From positions 3,900,001 through 3,964,000 of the forward strand of contig NZ_CP012898.1 of the NCBI RefSeq assembly GCF_001310225.1: a stretch of 64,000 nucleotides of DNA. Direction: 5' to 3'. Both the position numbers and the translations under genes were made by a program. The notes under the pieces were generated by a model. It was not told the DNA's origin and did not search any database. It saw only the letters and a list, made by a program, of their open reading frames with translations. Every line of letters starts with the position of its first letter. The first letter of the stretch is position 1. The stretch comes from Pseudalgibacter alginicilyticus (GTDB lineage Bacteria > Bacteroidota > Bacteroidia > Flavobacteriales > Flavobacteriaceae). Positions 1 to 8,838 of this stretch are shown here, piece by piece.

Positions 1-1
1 A

Positions 2-2362
2 CTTGTTTTAGTAGGTTTTGTGGCACTTTCATTAGCTTATTTTAGTCCTGTTTTACAAGGAAAAAAAATATTTCAAAATGATATTAAGCAATATATTGGA
101 ATGTCCAAACAACAGGTGGATTTTCGGGCCGAAACGGGTACCGAAACGTATTGGACCAATGGGGCTTTTAGCGGTATGCCAACCTACCAATTAGGTGCAA
201 AATATCCTCATAATTACATAAAAGAACTGGATTTAAGCTTGCGCTTTTTACCGCGTCCCGCTGACTATTTATTTTTATATCTTTTTGGATTCTATGTGCT
301 TTTATTAGTACTGAAAGTCGACTTTAAATTAGCTGCTTTAGGTGCATTGGCTTTTGGGTTTTCAACCTATATGATAATTATTTTAGGAGTGGGTCACAAT
401 AGTAAAGCTCATGCCATAGCTTATATGCCATTAGTTTTAAGTGGTATTTTGCTCACTTTTCAAAGAAAATATATTGCTGGGTTTTTGCTTACTACAGTTG
501 CCATGGGATTGGAAATTGTAGCAAACCATTTTCAAATGACATATTACTTGATGTTTTTAGTAATTATTTTGGGGATTGCTTATTTGGTGGATGCATATAG
601 AAAAAAAATATTACCTCATTATTTTAAGTCGGTTGGAATTTTGGTAGCCGCTGTTGCACTTTCTATAGCGTTAAATGCTACGGGTGTTATAGCTACTCAA
701 GAATATGTAAAAGAAAGCACTCGTGGTAAAACGGAATTGACTATAAACCCAGATGGCTCTTTAAAAGATGTCACGTCTGGTTTAGATAGAGATTATATTA
801 CCGCCTATAGTTATGGCTATTTGGAAACTTTCAATCTTTTTATTCCTCGGTTTATGGGAGGTGGAAATGGTGAAAATTTAGGAAAAGATTCTCATACCTA
901 TGATGCATTTCGAAAATTGGGAGCAACCAGTTCACAAGCAGCAGAAGAAGCCAAGCATGCACCTATGTATTGGGGCAACCAACCTATAGTTGAAGCACCA
1001 GCTTATATTGGTGCCGTAGTCATATTTTTGTTTGTTTTTGCTTTGTTTTTGGTTAAAGGCCGTTTAAAATGGTGGCTTGTTGGAGGTTCGTTAATAGCTC
1101 TGTTATTGTCATATGGTAAGAATTTAGGATTTATTACAGACTTTTTTATTGACTATGTACCACTTTATAACAAGTTTAGAGCGGTAACATCTATTCAGGT
1201 TCTTTTGGAGCTATGTGTTCCTGTATTGGCTGTTTTTGGATTGGTACGTTTATTTAACAGTTATGAAAAAGATGAAAATAAATTAAAAGCTTTGAAATAT
1301 TCTACCATTATTACGGGAGGATTGGCAGTTTTATTTTTACTTTTTAAATCGTCATTTGATTTTGTGGGACTAAGAGATGATCAATACATTCAAGCTTATG
1401 GTCCTGATTTTGTTCGGGCATTAAAAGAGGATAGAAAAGCTATCTTTACTAATGATACATTAAGAACGCTTATTTTGGTATTGCTTTCAGCTGGAACAAT
1501 TTTTATGTTTTTAAAGAAAAAAATAAGCGAAACCCTATTAATAATCATTTTTTCAGCACTTATTTTATTTGATTTAGTAGGTGTTGCTAAGCGTTATGTG
1601 AATAATGATGATTTCATATCTGCCATCCAAGTCAATAAGCCTTTTCAAGCCAATGAAGTAGATAAACTTATTTTACAAGACACCTCGCATTTTAGAGTAT
1701 TCGATTTAGTATCTGGCCCTTCAAAACCATCTTATTTTCATAACTCAATTAATGGGTATAATGCTGCGGAATTAAAGAGTTACAGAGAAGTTTTTGATTT
1801 TTATATTTCACGGAATAACATGAATGTGCTTAACATGTTAAATACCAAGTATATTATTGCGCAAGATGAAGATGGTAATTTATTCCCTTATAAAAATGAA
1901 GAAGCGAATGGAAATGCCTGGTTTATAGAGTCTTTAAATAAGGTTGCTGATGCTAATCAGGAAATGATGGAATTGGATAGCTTGAACAATAAAAAAGTAG
2001 CTGTAACAAGAATGGCTGATTCTAAAACCTTTAAAGTAGATTCATTGGCATCTGTTAAGGTTTTAGAATATAAACCAAATTACATTAAATACAGTACTAA
2101 TAATTCCAACGAAGGTTTCGCTGTATTTTCAGAGGTTTATTATAAACATGGTTGGAATGTTTTTATTGATGGAGAAAAGAAAGACCACATTGAAGTAAAT
2201 TATATATTGAGAGGGATGGAAATTCCAGCAGGTAAACATATCATAGAATTTAAGTTTGAACCAAAAGTAGTGCAAACTGGCAGTCGTATTGCTTTAGGGA
2301 GCTCTATTTTGTTTGGTGTTCTATTAGTTGGAGGGTTGATATACGGTATTAGGAAGAAGTAG
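2..2362 (+). CDS. YfhO-family multi-pass membrane protein (5' end cut off)
   Basis: The reading frame is open to the left edge of the window (codons from base 2), so the true start lies upstream; the first in-frame start-like codon inside is GTG at 20. What remains is at least 786 residues: many hydrophobic segments in the first two thirds, a soluble C-terminal part, and a last membrane helix before a short basic tail (YGIRKK). This architecture and the motif TYWTNGAFSGMPTYQ near the start match the YfhO group. Characterised Firmicutes members help glycosylate cell-surface polymers; in Bacteroidota the role is not established. The glycosyltransferase and flippase genes that follow suggest surface glycan work, but that is inference. 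The family call is fairly secure, the function is not. Confidence 0.8.
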   Translation, partial: LVLVGFVALSLAYFSPVLQGKKIFQNDIKQYIGMSKQQVDFRAETGTETYWTNGAFSGMPTYQLGAKYPHNYIKELDLSLRFLPRPADYLFLYLFGFYVLLLVLKVDFKLAALGALAFGFSTYMIIILGVGHNSKAHAIAYMPLVLSGILLTFQRKYIAGFLLTTVAMGLEIVANHFQMTYYLMFLVIILGIAYLVDAYRKKILPHYFKSVGILVAAVALSIALNATGVIATQEYVKESTRGKTELTINPDGSLKDVTSGLDRDYITAYSYGYLETFNLFIPRFMGGGNGENLGKDSHTYDAFRKLGATSSQAAEEAKHAPMYWGNQPIVEAPAYIGAVVIFLFVFALFLVKGRLKWWLVGGSLIALLLSYGKNLGFITDFFIDYVPLYNKFRAVTSIQVLLELCVPVLAVFGLVRLFNSYEKDENKLKALKYSTIITGGLAVLFLLFKSSFDFVGLRDDQYIQAYGPDFVRALKEDRKAIFTNDTLRTLILVLLSAGTIFMFLKKKISETLLIIIFSALILFDLVGVAKRYVNNDDFISAIQVNKPFQANEVDKLILQDTSHFRVFDLVSGPSKPSYFHNSINGYNAAELKSYREVFDFYISRNNMNVLNMLNTKYIIAQDEDGNLFPYKNEEANGNAWFIESLNKVADANQEMMELDSLNNKKVAVTRMADSKTFKVDSLASVKVLEYKPNYIKYSTNNSNEGFAVFSEVYYKHGWNVFIDGEKKDHIEVNYILRGMEIPAGKHIIEFKFEPKVVQTGSRIALGSSILFGVLLVGGLIYGIRKK

Positions 2363-2487
2363 TTTGTTATTTCAGTTTTTGTACCGAGTAAATTGAAAAT
2401 ATTTATGTTTTCTTGATTTAAAGCGTAATCTTGTTGAAGTTTATCTTAGGAGAAGACATAGGATTAAATATCATGTATAAACAACAA

Positions 2488-2506
2488 ACTCTTTTTTTGA
2501 AAGAGT
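2488..2506 (+). other. hairpin just before the glycosyltransferase start
   Basis: ACTCTTT and AAAGAGT form a perfect 7-bp inverted repeat around a TTTTG loop, ending 7 bases before the ATG at 2514. There is no U-tract after it, so it is not a classic terminator. It could affect translation of the downstream gene or be chance in AT-rich DNA. Confidence 0.3.
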
Positions 2507-2513
2507 GATATAA

Positions 2514-3794
2514 ATGGATAAAAAAAAAGCGCTCATCATTACCTATTATTGGCCACCTGCAGGAGGTCCAGGAGTGCAACGTTGGTTGAAATTTGTAAAA
2601 TACCTCCCTGATTTTAATATAGTTCCAAGTGTTTATACTCCTGAGAACCCTAGTTATCCATTGGTTGACAATGGTTTGCTTAATGAGGTTTCTGAGTCTT
2701 TAGTAGTTTTAAAACAGCCAATTAGGGAGCCTTATAAATTGGCAAGTATCTTTTCAAAACAAAAAGCGAAAACTATTAGTAAAGGCATTATTTCTGAAAA
2801 CAAAAAGCAATCTTTTTTAGAAAAAGCCATGCTTTTTATAAGAGGCAATTTTTTTATTCCAGATGCTAGAATAAGTTGGGTTAAACCTTCTGTAGTTTAC
2901 CTTTCAAAATACATTCAAAACGAAAACATAGAAACGATAATTACTACAGGTCCGCCACATAGTTTACACCTTATTGGGATGAAGTTAAAGGAAAAATGTG
3001 CTGTGAAATGGTTGGCAGATTTTAGAGATCCATGGACTACTATTGGCTATCACAAACAATTAAAACTTACAAAGGCAGCACAAAAAAAGCATAAAACATT
3101 AGAAGCAGCTGTTTTAAATAAAGCCGACCAAATAGTTGTAACAAGTAATGTTACTAAAAATGAGTTTAGGAACATTACAGAAAGGCCAATTTCGGTTATA
3201 ACAAACGGTTATGATTATGAGTCTGTAGAGCAAGTACCTTTAGACGTTAAATTTTCAATGGCGCATATTGGATCTCTACTTTCAAAAAGAAATCCAGAAG
3301 TGCTTTGGAGGGTGTTGAGAGACTTAATTATGGAAAATGAAGATTTTTCTAATGATTTTCAATTAAATTTAGTGGGGGCGGTTAGTGAAGATGTTTTAAA
3401 ATCGATTTATAAAAATAACCTAAAAGCTCATTTACATACCGTAGATTATGTATCTCATGCAGAAGCAATTCAGTTTCAAAGAAAATCGCAGGTACTTTTA
3501 CTAATTGAAATTGATTCAGAGGATACCAAATGTATTATTCCAGGTAAATTATTTGAGTACATGGTTTCTAATCGACCAATAATTGCTGTAGGGCCTGAAG
3601 GATCTGATGTAGAAACCATAATAACAGAAACCAATACAGGATTTTATTTTAATTATAACGAATACAAATCCTTAAAATCAACTATTTTAACGTATTATAA
3701 AGCATTTCAAAACCAATCCTTGCAATCATTCCCCATTGGTTTGCAAAAATACAGTAGAAAATCGCTGACTAAATCCTTATCAAAACTAATATAA
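2514..3794 (+). CDS. GT4-like (GT-B fold) glycosyltransferase
   Basis: A 426-residue cytosolic protein with the layout of GT-B glycosyltransferases. The N-terminus has the acceptor-side signature YYWPPAGGPGVQRW (about residues 11-24). The C-terminal nucleotide-sugar half has IIPGKLFEYMVSNRPIIAVG (about 340-360), whose Glu normally contacts the donor sugar. Its stop codon overlaps the ATG of the flippase gene by one base (TAATG), so the two are almost certainly co-transcribed and translationally coupled. It probably adds a sugar to a lipid-linked or surface glycan that the flippase then moves across the inner membrane. Donor and acceptor cannot be read from sequence. Confidence 0.85.
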   Translation: MDKKKALIITYYWPPAGGPGVQRWLKFVKYLPDFNIVPSVYTPENPSYPLVDNGLLNEVSESLVVLKQPIREPYKLASIFSKQKAKTISKGIISENKKQSFLEKAMLFIRGNFFIPDARISWVKPSVVYLSKYIQNENIETIITTGPPHSLHLIGMKLKEKCAVKWLADFRDPWTTIGYHKQLKLTKAAQKKHKTLEAAVLNKADQIVVTSNVTKNEFRNITERPISVITNGYDYESVEQVPLDVKFSMAHIGSLLSKRNPEVLWRVLRDLIMENEDFSNDFQLNLVGAVSEDVLKSIYKNNLKAHLHTVDYVSHAEAIQFQRKSQVLLLIEIDSEDTKCIIPGKLFEYMVSNRPIIAVGPEGSDVETIITETNTGFYFNYNEYKSLKSTILTYYKAFQNQSLQSFPIGLQKYSRKSLTKSLSKLI

Positions 3795-5263
3795 TGGGCA
3801 CCGTTTTATCACAATCAATCAAAAACACTCTTACTAATTATTTGGGTATTGTAGTTGGAGCTATTAACGTCTTGTTTTTATTTACTAATTTTTTGAGTGA
3901 TGATTACTTTGGGCTTATTACATTCATTTTTTCCACCGCCAATATTATGATGCCTTTAATGGCATTTGGTACACATAATACTATTATAAAATATTATTCT
4001 CGTTATAAAACTAGACAATCACAAAGCAGTTTTTTAACACTAATGCTTTTTTTGCCATTGGCAATTATTTTACCATTGGGGCTTATAGGTTATTTATCAT
4101 TTAATACTATTATCAGTTGGCTATCAATTAAAAATACTATTATTAAAGATTACGCGTGGCTTATTTATATTTCAGCAGTAGCTTTTGCTTATTTTGAAGT
4201 GTTTTATGCATGGAGTAAAGTGCAAATGCAAAGTGTTTTTGGAAATTTTATGAAGGAATTATTTCATAGAATTTTTACCACCATATTATTAATTTGTTTG
4301 TATTTAGGCTTTTTAACACCACATGAATTAATCTATAGTATAGTAGGTGTTTATTTGGTACGTGTTTTAATTATGAAATTGTATGCTTTTAGTTTACGAC
4401 GGCCGGTGATTAGGTTTTCAAAATTTTCAGGTTTCTGGGATGTATTAAAATATACATCGCTTATTATTATTGCAGGGTCTATTGCTAGCATCATTTTGGA
4501 GATAGATAAATTTATGCTTGGTTTCTATGTGCCCATTGAAGAAGTAGCTTATTATGGTGTTGCAATTTATATGGCATCGGTTATTGGCGTGCCAGCCAGA
4601 GCCATGCAGCAAATAACGAGTCCGTTAACGGCTGAGCTTTTAAATGATAAAAACATGGTTGAATTAAAAACTTTGTATAAACGCAGTTCATTGACTCTTT
4701 TTATTATTGGTGGTTTTATTTTTTTGCTGATTATTTTAAATATTAATGAACTATACGTTTTGCTTCCTGAAAAATATGGAACAGGCTTGTTTATTGTAAT
4801 ATTAATAGGAGTTTCGGAACTATTAAATAATCTTTTAGGAAATAATAACGACATACTTTTTAATAGTAATTATTATCGCATGGTGTTATTTTTAGGGGTT
4901 TTGTTGGTTATTATGACAGCGGTATTGAATATGATTTTTATTCCTTTGTATGGTGGGAATGGAGCTGCCTTAGCAACATTTATAGTAATATTTTTATATA
5001 ATATATCAAAGCTATTGTTTGTTAGCTATGCATTTAAAATGATACCGTTTACTATTAATACACTAAAAACATTACTACTCATTTTAAGTTCTGTAGTTTT
5101 ATTCTATTTTTGGGACTTCCCCTTTTATCCATTAATTAATATAGCTCTAAAGACACTGTTATTAGTGGTTTTATATAGCTATATTATTTATAAGTATCAG
5201 TTCTCTGAAGATATTTCTGCAGTTATTGATCGGATTTTAAATCTTTTTTTTAAGATACGCTAA
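3794..5263 (+). CDS. polysaccharide flippase (Wzx/MOP superfamily)
   Basis: A 489-residue, almost wholly hydrophobic protein with about 12-14 predicted membrane helices spaced as in the MOP/polysaccharide-biosynthesis exporter family. N-terminal features include an LTNYLGIVVG stretch and the short Arg/Lys loop SRYKTRQSQ near residues 70-80. It would move an undecaprenyl-linked oligosaccharide across the cytoplasmic membrane. It starts on the last base of the preceding glycosyltransferase gene, forming a two-gene unit. No polymerase or chain-length gene is nearby, so this looks like a solitary pair rather than a capsule locus. The substrate is unknown. Confidence 0.85.
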   Translation: MGTVLSQSIKNTLTNYLGIVVGAINVLFLFTNFLSDDYFGLITFIFSTANIMMPLMAFGTHNTIIKYYSRYKTRQSQSSFLTLMLFLPLAIILPLGLIGYLSFNTIISWLSIKNTIIKDYAWLIYISAVAFAYFEVFYAWSKVQMQSVFGNFMKELFHRIFTTILLICLYLGFLTPHELIYSIVGVYLVRVLIMKLYAFSLRRPVIRFSKFSGFWDVLKYTSLIIIAGSIASIILEIDKFMLGFYVPIEEVAYYGVAIYMASVIGVPARAMQQITSPLTAELLNDKNMVELKTLYKRSSLTLFIIGGFIFLLIILNINELYVLLPEKYGTGLFIVILIGVSELLNNLLGNNNDILFNSNYYRMVLFLGVLLVIMTAVLNMIFIPLYGGNGAALATFIVIFLYNISKLLFVSYAFKMIPFTINTLKTLLLILSSVVLFYFWDFPFYPLINIALKTLLLVVLYSYIIYKYQFSEDISAVIDRILNLFFKIR

Positions 5264-5415
5264 GTTTTTTGTCGTTTTTAAAATTCTGAAAAGTATGACT
5301 TAGCAGAGGTGTAAAGCTTTAAAAATTATGGCTGCAAATAGTTAGGCCAGGCGTACACTACAATAATGACAATAACTATTTGAGAGAATATAAATGACAA
5401 TAAAGTAGAGCTACT

Positions 5416-5463
5416 GTACACTGTGACTGCGACTGAAAATAAAAATAATATGACACAGTGTCA
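5416..5463 (+). promoter_or_regulatory. palindromic candidate operators upstream of dnaK
   Basis: Two CAC-N-GTG-centred elements lie 35 bp apart in the 280-bp dnaK leader: TGTACACTGTGAC around 5415-5427 (imperfect palindrome) and TGACACAGTGTCA at 5451-5463 (perfect 13-bp palindrome with a central A). The same leader also repeats AATGACAATAA (5365-5375, 5393-5403) and GTACACT (5353-5359, 5416-5422). There is no CIRCE element (TTAGCACTC-N9-GAGTGCTAA). I infer binding sites for a heat-shock regulator; its identity is unknown. Confidence 0.45.
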
Positions 5464-5543
5464 GTATTTTTTAGTTGGCATAATGATTGACTTATACAAC
5501 TCGAATTTAAAAATGAACATTCAACACAATAAAAACATAAATT

Positions 5544-7451
5544 ATGAGTAAAATAATTGGAATTGATTTAGGAACAACCAACTCTTGCGTTTCGGTGATG
5601 GAAGGTAATGAGCCTGTTGTAATCCCAAATGCAGAAGGAAAAAGAACAACGCCATCTGTTATTGCGTTTGTAGAAGGAGGCGAGATTAAAGTTGGTGATC
5701 CAGCAAAACGTCAAGCAGTAACTAACCCAACAAAAACGGTTTATTCTATAAAACGTTTTATGGGAAATAAATTTACTGAATCAAAAAAAGAAGTAGATCG
5801 TGTACCATATAAAGTAGTAAAAGGAGATAATGATACACCTCGTGTGGATATTGATGGTAGATTATATACGCCTCAAGAATTATCGGCTATGATTCTTCAA
5901 AAAATGAAGAAAACAGCTGAAGATTATTTAGGAACTACCGTTAGTGAAGCAGTAATAACGGTGCCTGCTTATTTTAACGATAGCCAACGTCAAGCTACTA
6001 AAGAAGCGGGTGAAATTGCCGGTTTAAAGGTTAGAAGAATTATTAATGAGCCTACTGCAGCAGCATTGGCTTACGGTTTAGATAAAAAAGGAAAAGATCA
6101 AAAAATAGTGGTTTTTGACTTTGGTGGAGGTACCCATGATGTATCTATCCTTGAATTAGGTGATGGTGTATTTGAAGTATTATCTACTGATGGTGATACC
6201 CACTTAGGAGGAGATGATGTTGATGAAAAAATCATTAACTGGTTAGCCGATGAATTTAAGGCTGAAGAAGATATGGATTTACGTAAAGATGCTATGTCTT
6301 TACAGCGTTTAAAAGAAGCGGCAGAAAAAGCTAAGATTGAATTATCATCTTCTGCACAAACAGAAATTAACTTGCCTTATATTACGGCTACTGCAAGCGG
6401 GCCAAAGCACTTAGTACGCACGCTTACAAAAGCTAAATTTGAGCAATTAATTGATGATTTAGTAAAGCGTACCATTGAGCCATGCCAAACAGCTTTAAAA
6501 GCAGCAGGATTAACTACAAAAGATATTGATGAAGTTATTTTAGTAGGAGGTTCTACTCGTATTCCTGCGGTTCAAGCAGCAGTAGAAAAATTCTTCGGAA
6601 AAGCACCAAGTAAAGGAGTTAACCCTGATGAAGTTGTTTCTTTAGGAGCAGGAATTCAGGGTGGTGTATTAACTGGAGATGTTAAAGATGTATTGCTTTT
6701 AGATGTAACACCTTTATCTTTAGGTATTGAAACTATGGGTAATGTTATGACGAAACTTATTGAGGCTAATACAACCATACCTACTAAAAAATCACAAGTG
6801 TTTTCAACAGCGGCAGACAATCAACCATCTGTAGAAATCCATGTATTACAAGGTGAACGAGCTATGGCCGCCGATAACAAAACAATTGGGCGTTTTCATT
6901 TAGATGGGATTCCACCAGCAAGACGAGGTACGCCTCAAATTGAAGTAACTTTTGATATTGATGCCAATGGTATTATCCATGTAACAGCAACAGATAAAGC
7001 CACTAATAAAACACAAGATATCCGTATTGAAGCATCTTCAGGATTAACTGAAGAAGAAATTCAAAAAATGAAAGCGGATGCTGAAGCAAATGCTGAAGCT
7101 GATAAAAAAGCTGTAGAACAAGCTCAAAAATTAAATGAAGCTGATTCTATGATTTTTCAAACAGAAAAACAATTAGAAGAGTTTGGAGATAAATTATCTG
7201 AAGATAAAAAACAACCAGTAGTGGAGGCTTTAGAAGAATTGAAAAAAGCTTATGAGTCTAAAGATTTAGCTCTTATAACTCCAGCTTTAGATAAAATAAA
7301 CGAAGCATGGAAAATAGCTTCCGAAGAAATGTACAAAGCACAAGCTGAAGCACAACAAGGTGGAGAAGCCGGGCCAGGACCAGATGCAGGTGCAAATAGT
7401 CAAGATGAGTCTAGTGATGTAGAAGATGTAGATTTTGAAGAAGTAAAATAA
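5544..7451 (+). CDS. dnaK: Hsp70 chaperone DnaK
   Basis: A 635-residue Hsp70. The N-terminal ATPase domain opens with [12 protein letters not shown] (residues 5-16) and carries the phosphate-binding loop [14 protein letters not shown] (about 192-205); His replaces the usual Phe after GGGT, as I recall is common in flavobacterial DnaKs. The substrate-binding domain follows the linker [15 protein letters not shown], and an alpha-helical lid rich in Lys/Glu/Ala precedes a tail ending DVDFEEVK, the Bacteroidota counterpart of the proteobacterial EEVD. It refolds client proteins with DnaJ and GrpE, whose genes are not adjacent. A palindromic upstream region suggests stress control, and a strong intrinsic terminator follows, so it is probably monocistronic. 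Confidence 0.99.
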   Translation: MSKIIGIDLGTTNSCVSVMEGNEPVVIPNAEGKRTTPSVIAFVEGGEIKVGDPAKRQAVTNPTKTVYSIKRFMGNKFTESKKEVDRVPYKVVKGDNDTPRVDIDGRLYTPQELSAMILQKMKKTAEDYLGTTVSEAVITVPAYFNDSQRQATKEAGEIAGLKVRRIINEPTAAALAYGLDKKGKDQKIVVFDFGGGTHDVSILELGDGVFEVLSTDGDTHLGGDDVDEKIINWLADEFKAEEDMDLRKDAMSLQRLKEAAEKAKIELSSSAQTEINLPYITATASGPKHLVRTLTKAKFEQLIDDLVKRTIEPCQTALKAAGLTTKDIDEVILVGGSTRIPAVQAAVEKFFGKAPSKGVNPDEVVSLGAGIQGGVLTGDVKDVLLLDVTPLSLGIETMGNVMTKLIEANTTIPTKKSQVFSTAADNQPSVEIHVLQGERAMAADNKTIGRFHLDGIPPARRGTPQIEVTFDIDANGIIHVTATDKATNKTQDIRIEASSGLTEEEIQKMKADAEANAEADKKAVEQAQKLNEADSMIFQTEKQLEEFGDKLSEDKKQPVVEALEELKKAYESKDLALITPALDKINEAWKIASEEMYKAQAEAQQGGEAGPGPDAGANSQDESSDVEDVDFEEVK

Positions 7452-7454
7452 TTT

Positions 7455-7486
7455 GTCATACTGAACTTATTTCAGTATTTCATAAG
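7455..7486. repeat. intergenic palindromic repeat
   Basis: ATACTGAA (7458-7465) and TTCAGTAT (7471-7478) form a perfect 8-bp stem with a 5-base loop, flanked by GTC on one side and TTCATAA on the other. It resembles the dispersed intergenic palindrome with core CTGAACTTGTTTCAG that I recall from many Flavobacteriaceae genomes. It sits between the dnaK stop codon and the dnaK terminator. Only one copy is in this window. Confidence 0.5.
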
Positions 7487-7498
7487 TTAATAAAAAAA

Positions 7499-7525
7499 CG
7501 CAACCATTAATGGTTGCGTTTTTTT
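7499..7525 (+). terminator. intrinsic terminator of dnaK
   Basis: CGCAACCATTAATGGTTGCG is a perfect 20-base palindrome (7499-7518) preceded by seven A and followed by seven T, a textbook rho-independent terminator that could act in both directions. Confidence 0.93.
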
Positions 7526-7565
7526 ATGCATAGTTTTAGGCATGTTAAATACTATCATTTTTAAG

Positions 7566-7593
7566 TTGATATAGATTTGTTTATTTAAATTTG
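7566..7593 (+). promoter_or_regulatory. Bacteroidetes-type promoter for the DUF6503 gene
   Basis: TTG at 7566-7568, 17 bases, then TAAATTTG at 7586-7593, a full match to TTG-N17-23-TAnnTTTG. It predicts a start site near 7598, about 22 bases before the ATG. Confidence 0.65.
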
Positions 7594-7619
7594 ACTTGAA
7601 TCTATAAATTTTCTTTAAT

Positions 7620-8357
7620 ATGAAACTTTTAGTATCTGCTTTTTTATGTGTACTATTTTTTTCTTGTCACGAAACCACAAAAGATACAGCAACTGATATT
7701 GTAAATGATGCCATTGTTGAAGCAGGAGGGACTGCTTTTGAAACCTCTAAAGTGACTTTTGTTTTTAGAGATAAATTATACCAAGCCACACGAACTGGTG
7801 GTTTGTTTAAATTGGAGCAGCAATTTGTATCAGAGGGAGATACCATACATAATGTGCTAACCAATACAAAATTTACGCAATTTGTTAATTCTAAGGAGCA
7901 AGTATTAAATGATACTCTGGTTTCTAAATACAAGAATGCTTTAAATTCCGTTCATTATTTTTCGGTACTGCCTTATGGACTAAACGCTGAAGCTGTGAAT
8001 AAGGTAGTTATTGGCGAAGTAGAAATTAAAGGAGACATCTATCAAAAAATTAAAGTCACTTTTAACGAAATTGGAGGAGGTGATGATTTTGATGATGTGT
8101 TTATGTATTGGTTTCATAAAGAAAAGAAAACCACTGATTATCTTGCTTACAAATATCACACGAATGGCGGAGGGATACGTTTTCGCGAAGCTAAAAATGT
8201 AAGACGCATCAATACGTTACTTATTGCAGATTATAATAACTACAAGCCAAAAACGAGTGATATTGATTTTTATAATATAGATCGGCTTTTTAATTCAGGT
8301 GAATTGGAATTGCTTTCCGAAATAAATTTAGAAAACGTCCAGGTTGAAATTTTATAA
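7620..8357 (+). CDS. DUF6503-like lipoprotein
   Basis: A 245-residue exported lipoprotein: a short hydrophobic signal ends in the lipobox LFFSC, so Cys16 should be lipidated. The mature part, with FRDKLYQATRTGGLFKLEQ (about 49-67) and a repeated tail of aromatic and acidic residues, resembles the DUF6503 proteins of Flavobacteriia; older databases often mislabel such proteins deoxyribose-phosphate aldolase, and no aldolase signature is visible. It has its own consensus promoter and no tightly linked neighbour, so it is probably a single gene. Function unknown; a periplasmic or outer-membrane-attached beta-rich protein is likely. Confidence 0.75.
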   Translation: MKLLVSAFLCVLFFSCHETTKDTATDIVNDAIVEAGGTAFETSKVTFVFRDKLYQATRTGGLFKLEQQFVSEGDTIHNVLTNTKFTQFVNSKEQVLNDTLVSKYKNALNSVHYFSVLPYGLNAEAVNKVVIGEVEIKGDIYQKIKVTFNEIGGGDDFDDVFMYWFHKEKKTTDYLAYKYHTNGGGIRFREAKNVRRINTLLIADYNNYKPKTSDIDFYNIDRLFNSGELELLSEINLENVQVEIL

Positions 8358-8387
8358 TTTTTGTGTTAGCACAGTAGTAGTACACGG

Positions 8388-8729
8388 TTATTCATCAAGT
8401 TCTTTGCTAATCACCCTGTTAAGAATATACTTCATAGAACTTCCATCAGCAGGAGGATTATCAATATTTATTTTAATAACACTAATTCTGTAAATATAAC
8501 CTGTTTCGTATTGTTCATCAAAATCTTGTATGCTATCATATAACAAATGCCAGTTGGCTTCATCAATAATGCTGCTTTCCTGAACTTTATAACAAGTTTG
8601 TTCTGCCTCACCAATACAGTCTATGCGTTCAGAGTCCACCCAAAGTGATACCGTAGCATCAGAATCATTTGTAGAACATGAAAGATTTAAAAGAATTAGC
8701 AGGCTTAAAAGTATGGAGGTCTTTTTCAT
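8388..8729 (-). CDS. small DUF4377-like lipoprotein
   Basis: 113 residues on the minus strand. I start at the ATG at 8729 because it gives a clean lipoprotein signal (MKKTSILLSLLILLNLSC, lipobox NLSC); longer upstream reading would add a non-signal extension running into the divergent methyltransferase gene. The mature part has the DUF4377 pattern: WVDSERIDCIGEAEQTCYKV, then W-x-L-x-Y-D, then a GYIYRISV strand. Two Cys in the first strand pair are conserved in that family. Such domains occur alone or beside META/HslJ domains in cell-envelope proteins. Role unknown. Confidence 0.75.
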   Translation of the reverse strand: MKKTSILLSLLILLNLSCSTNDSDATVSLWVDSERIDCIGEAEQTCYKVQESSIIDEANWHLLYDSIQDFDEQYETGYIYRISVIKINIDNPPADGSSMKYILNRVISKELDE

Positions 8730-8838
8730 ATTGGAATTTATTTTAAAGATTAAAAATATTAAAAAAGGTTGCGTTTGATTGGTTACTTTAATTTTAATCA
8801 AATTAAAACCATACTTTTGAACCGTATTAAATTTATAT

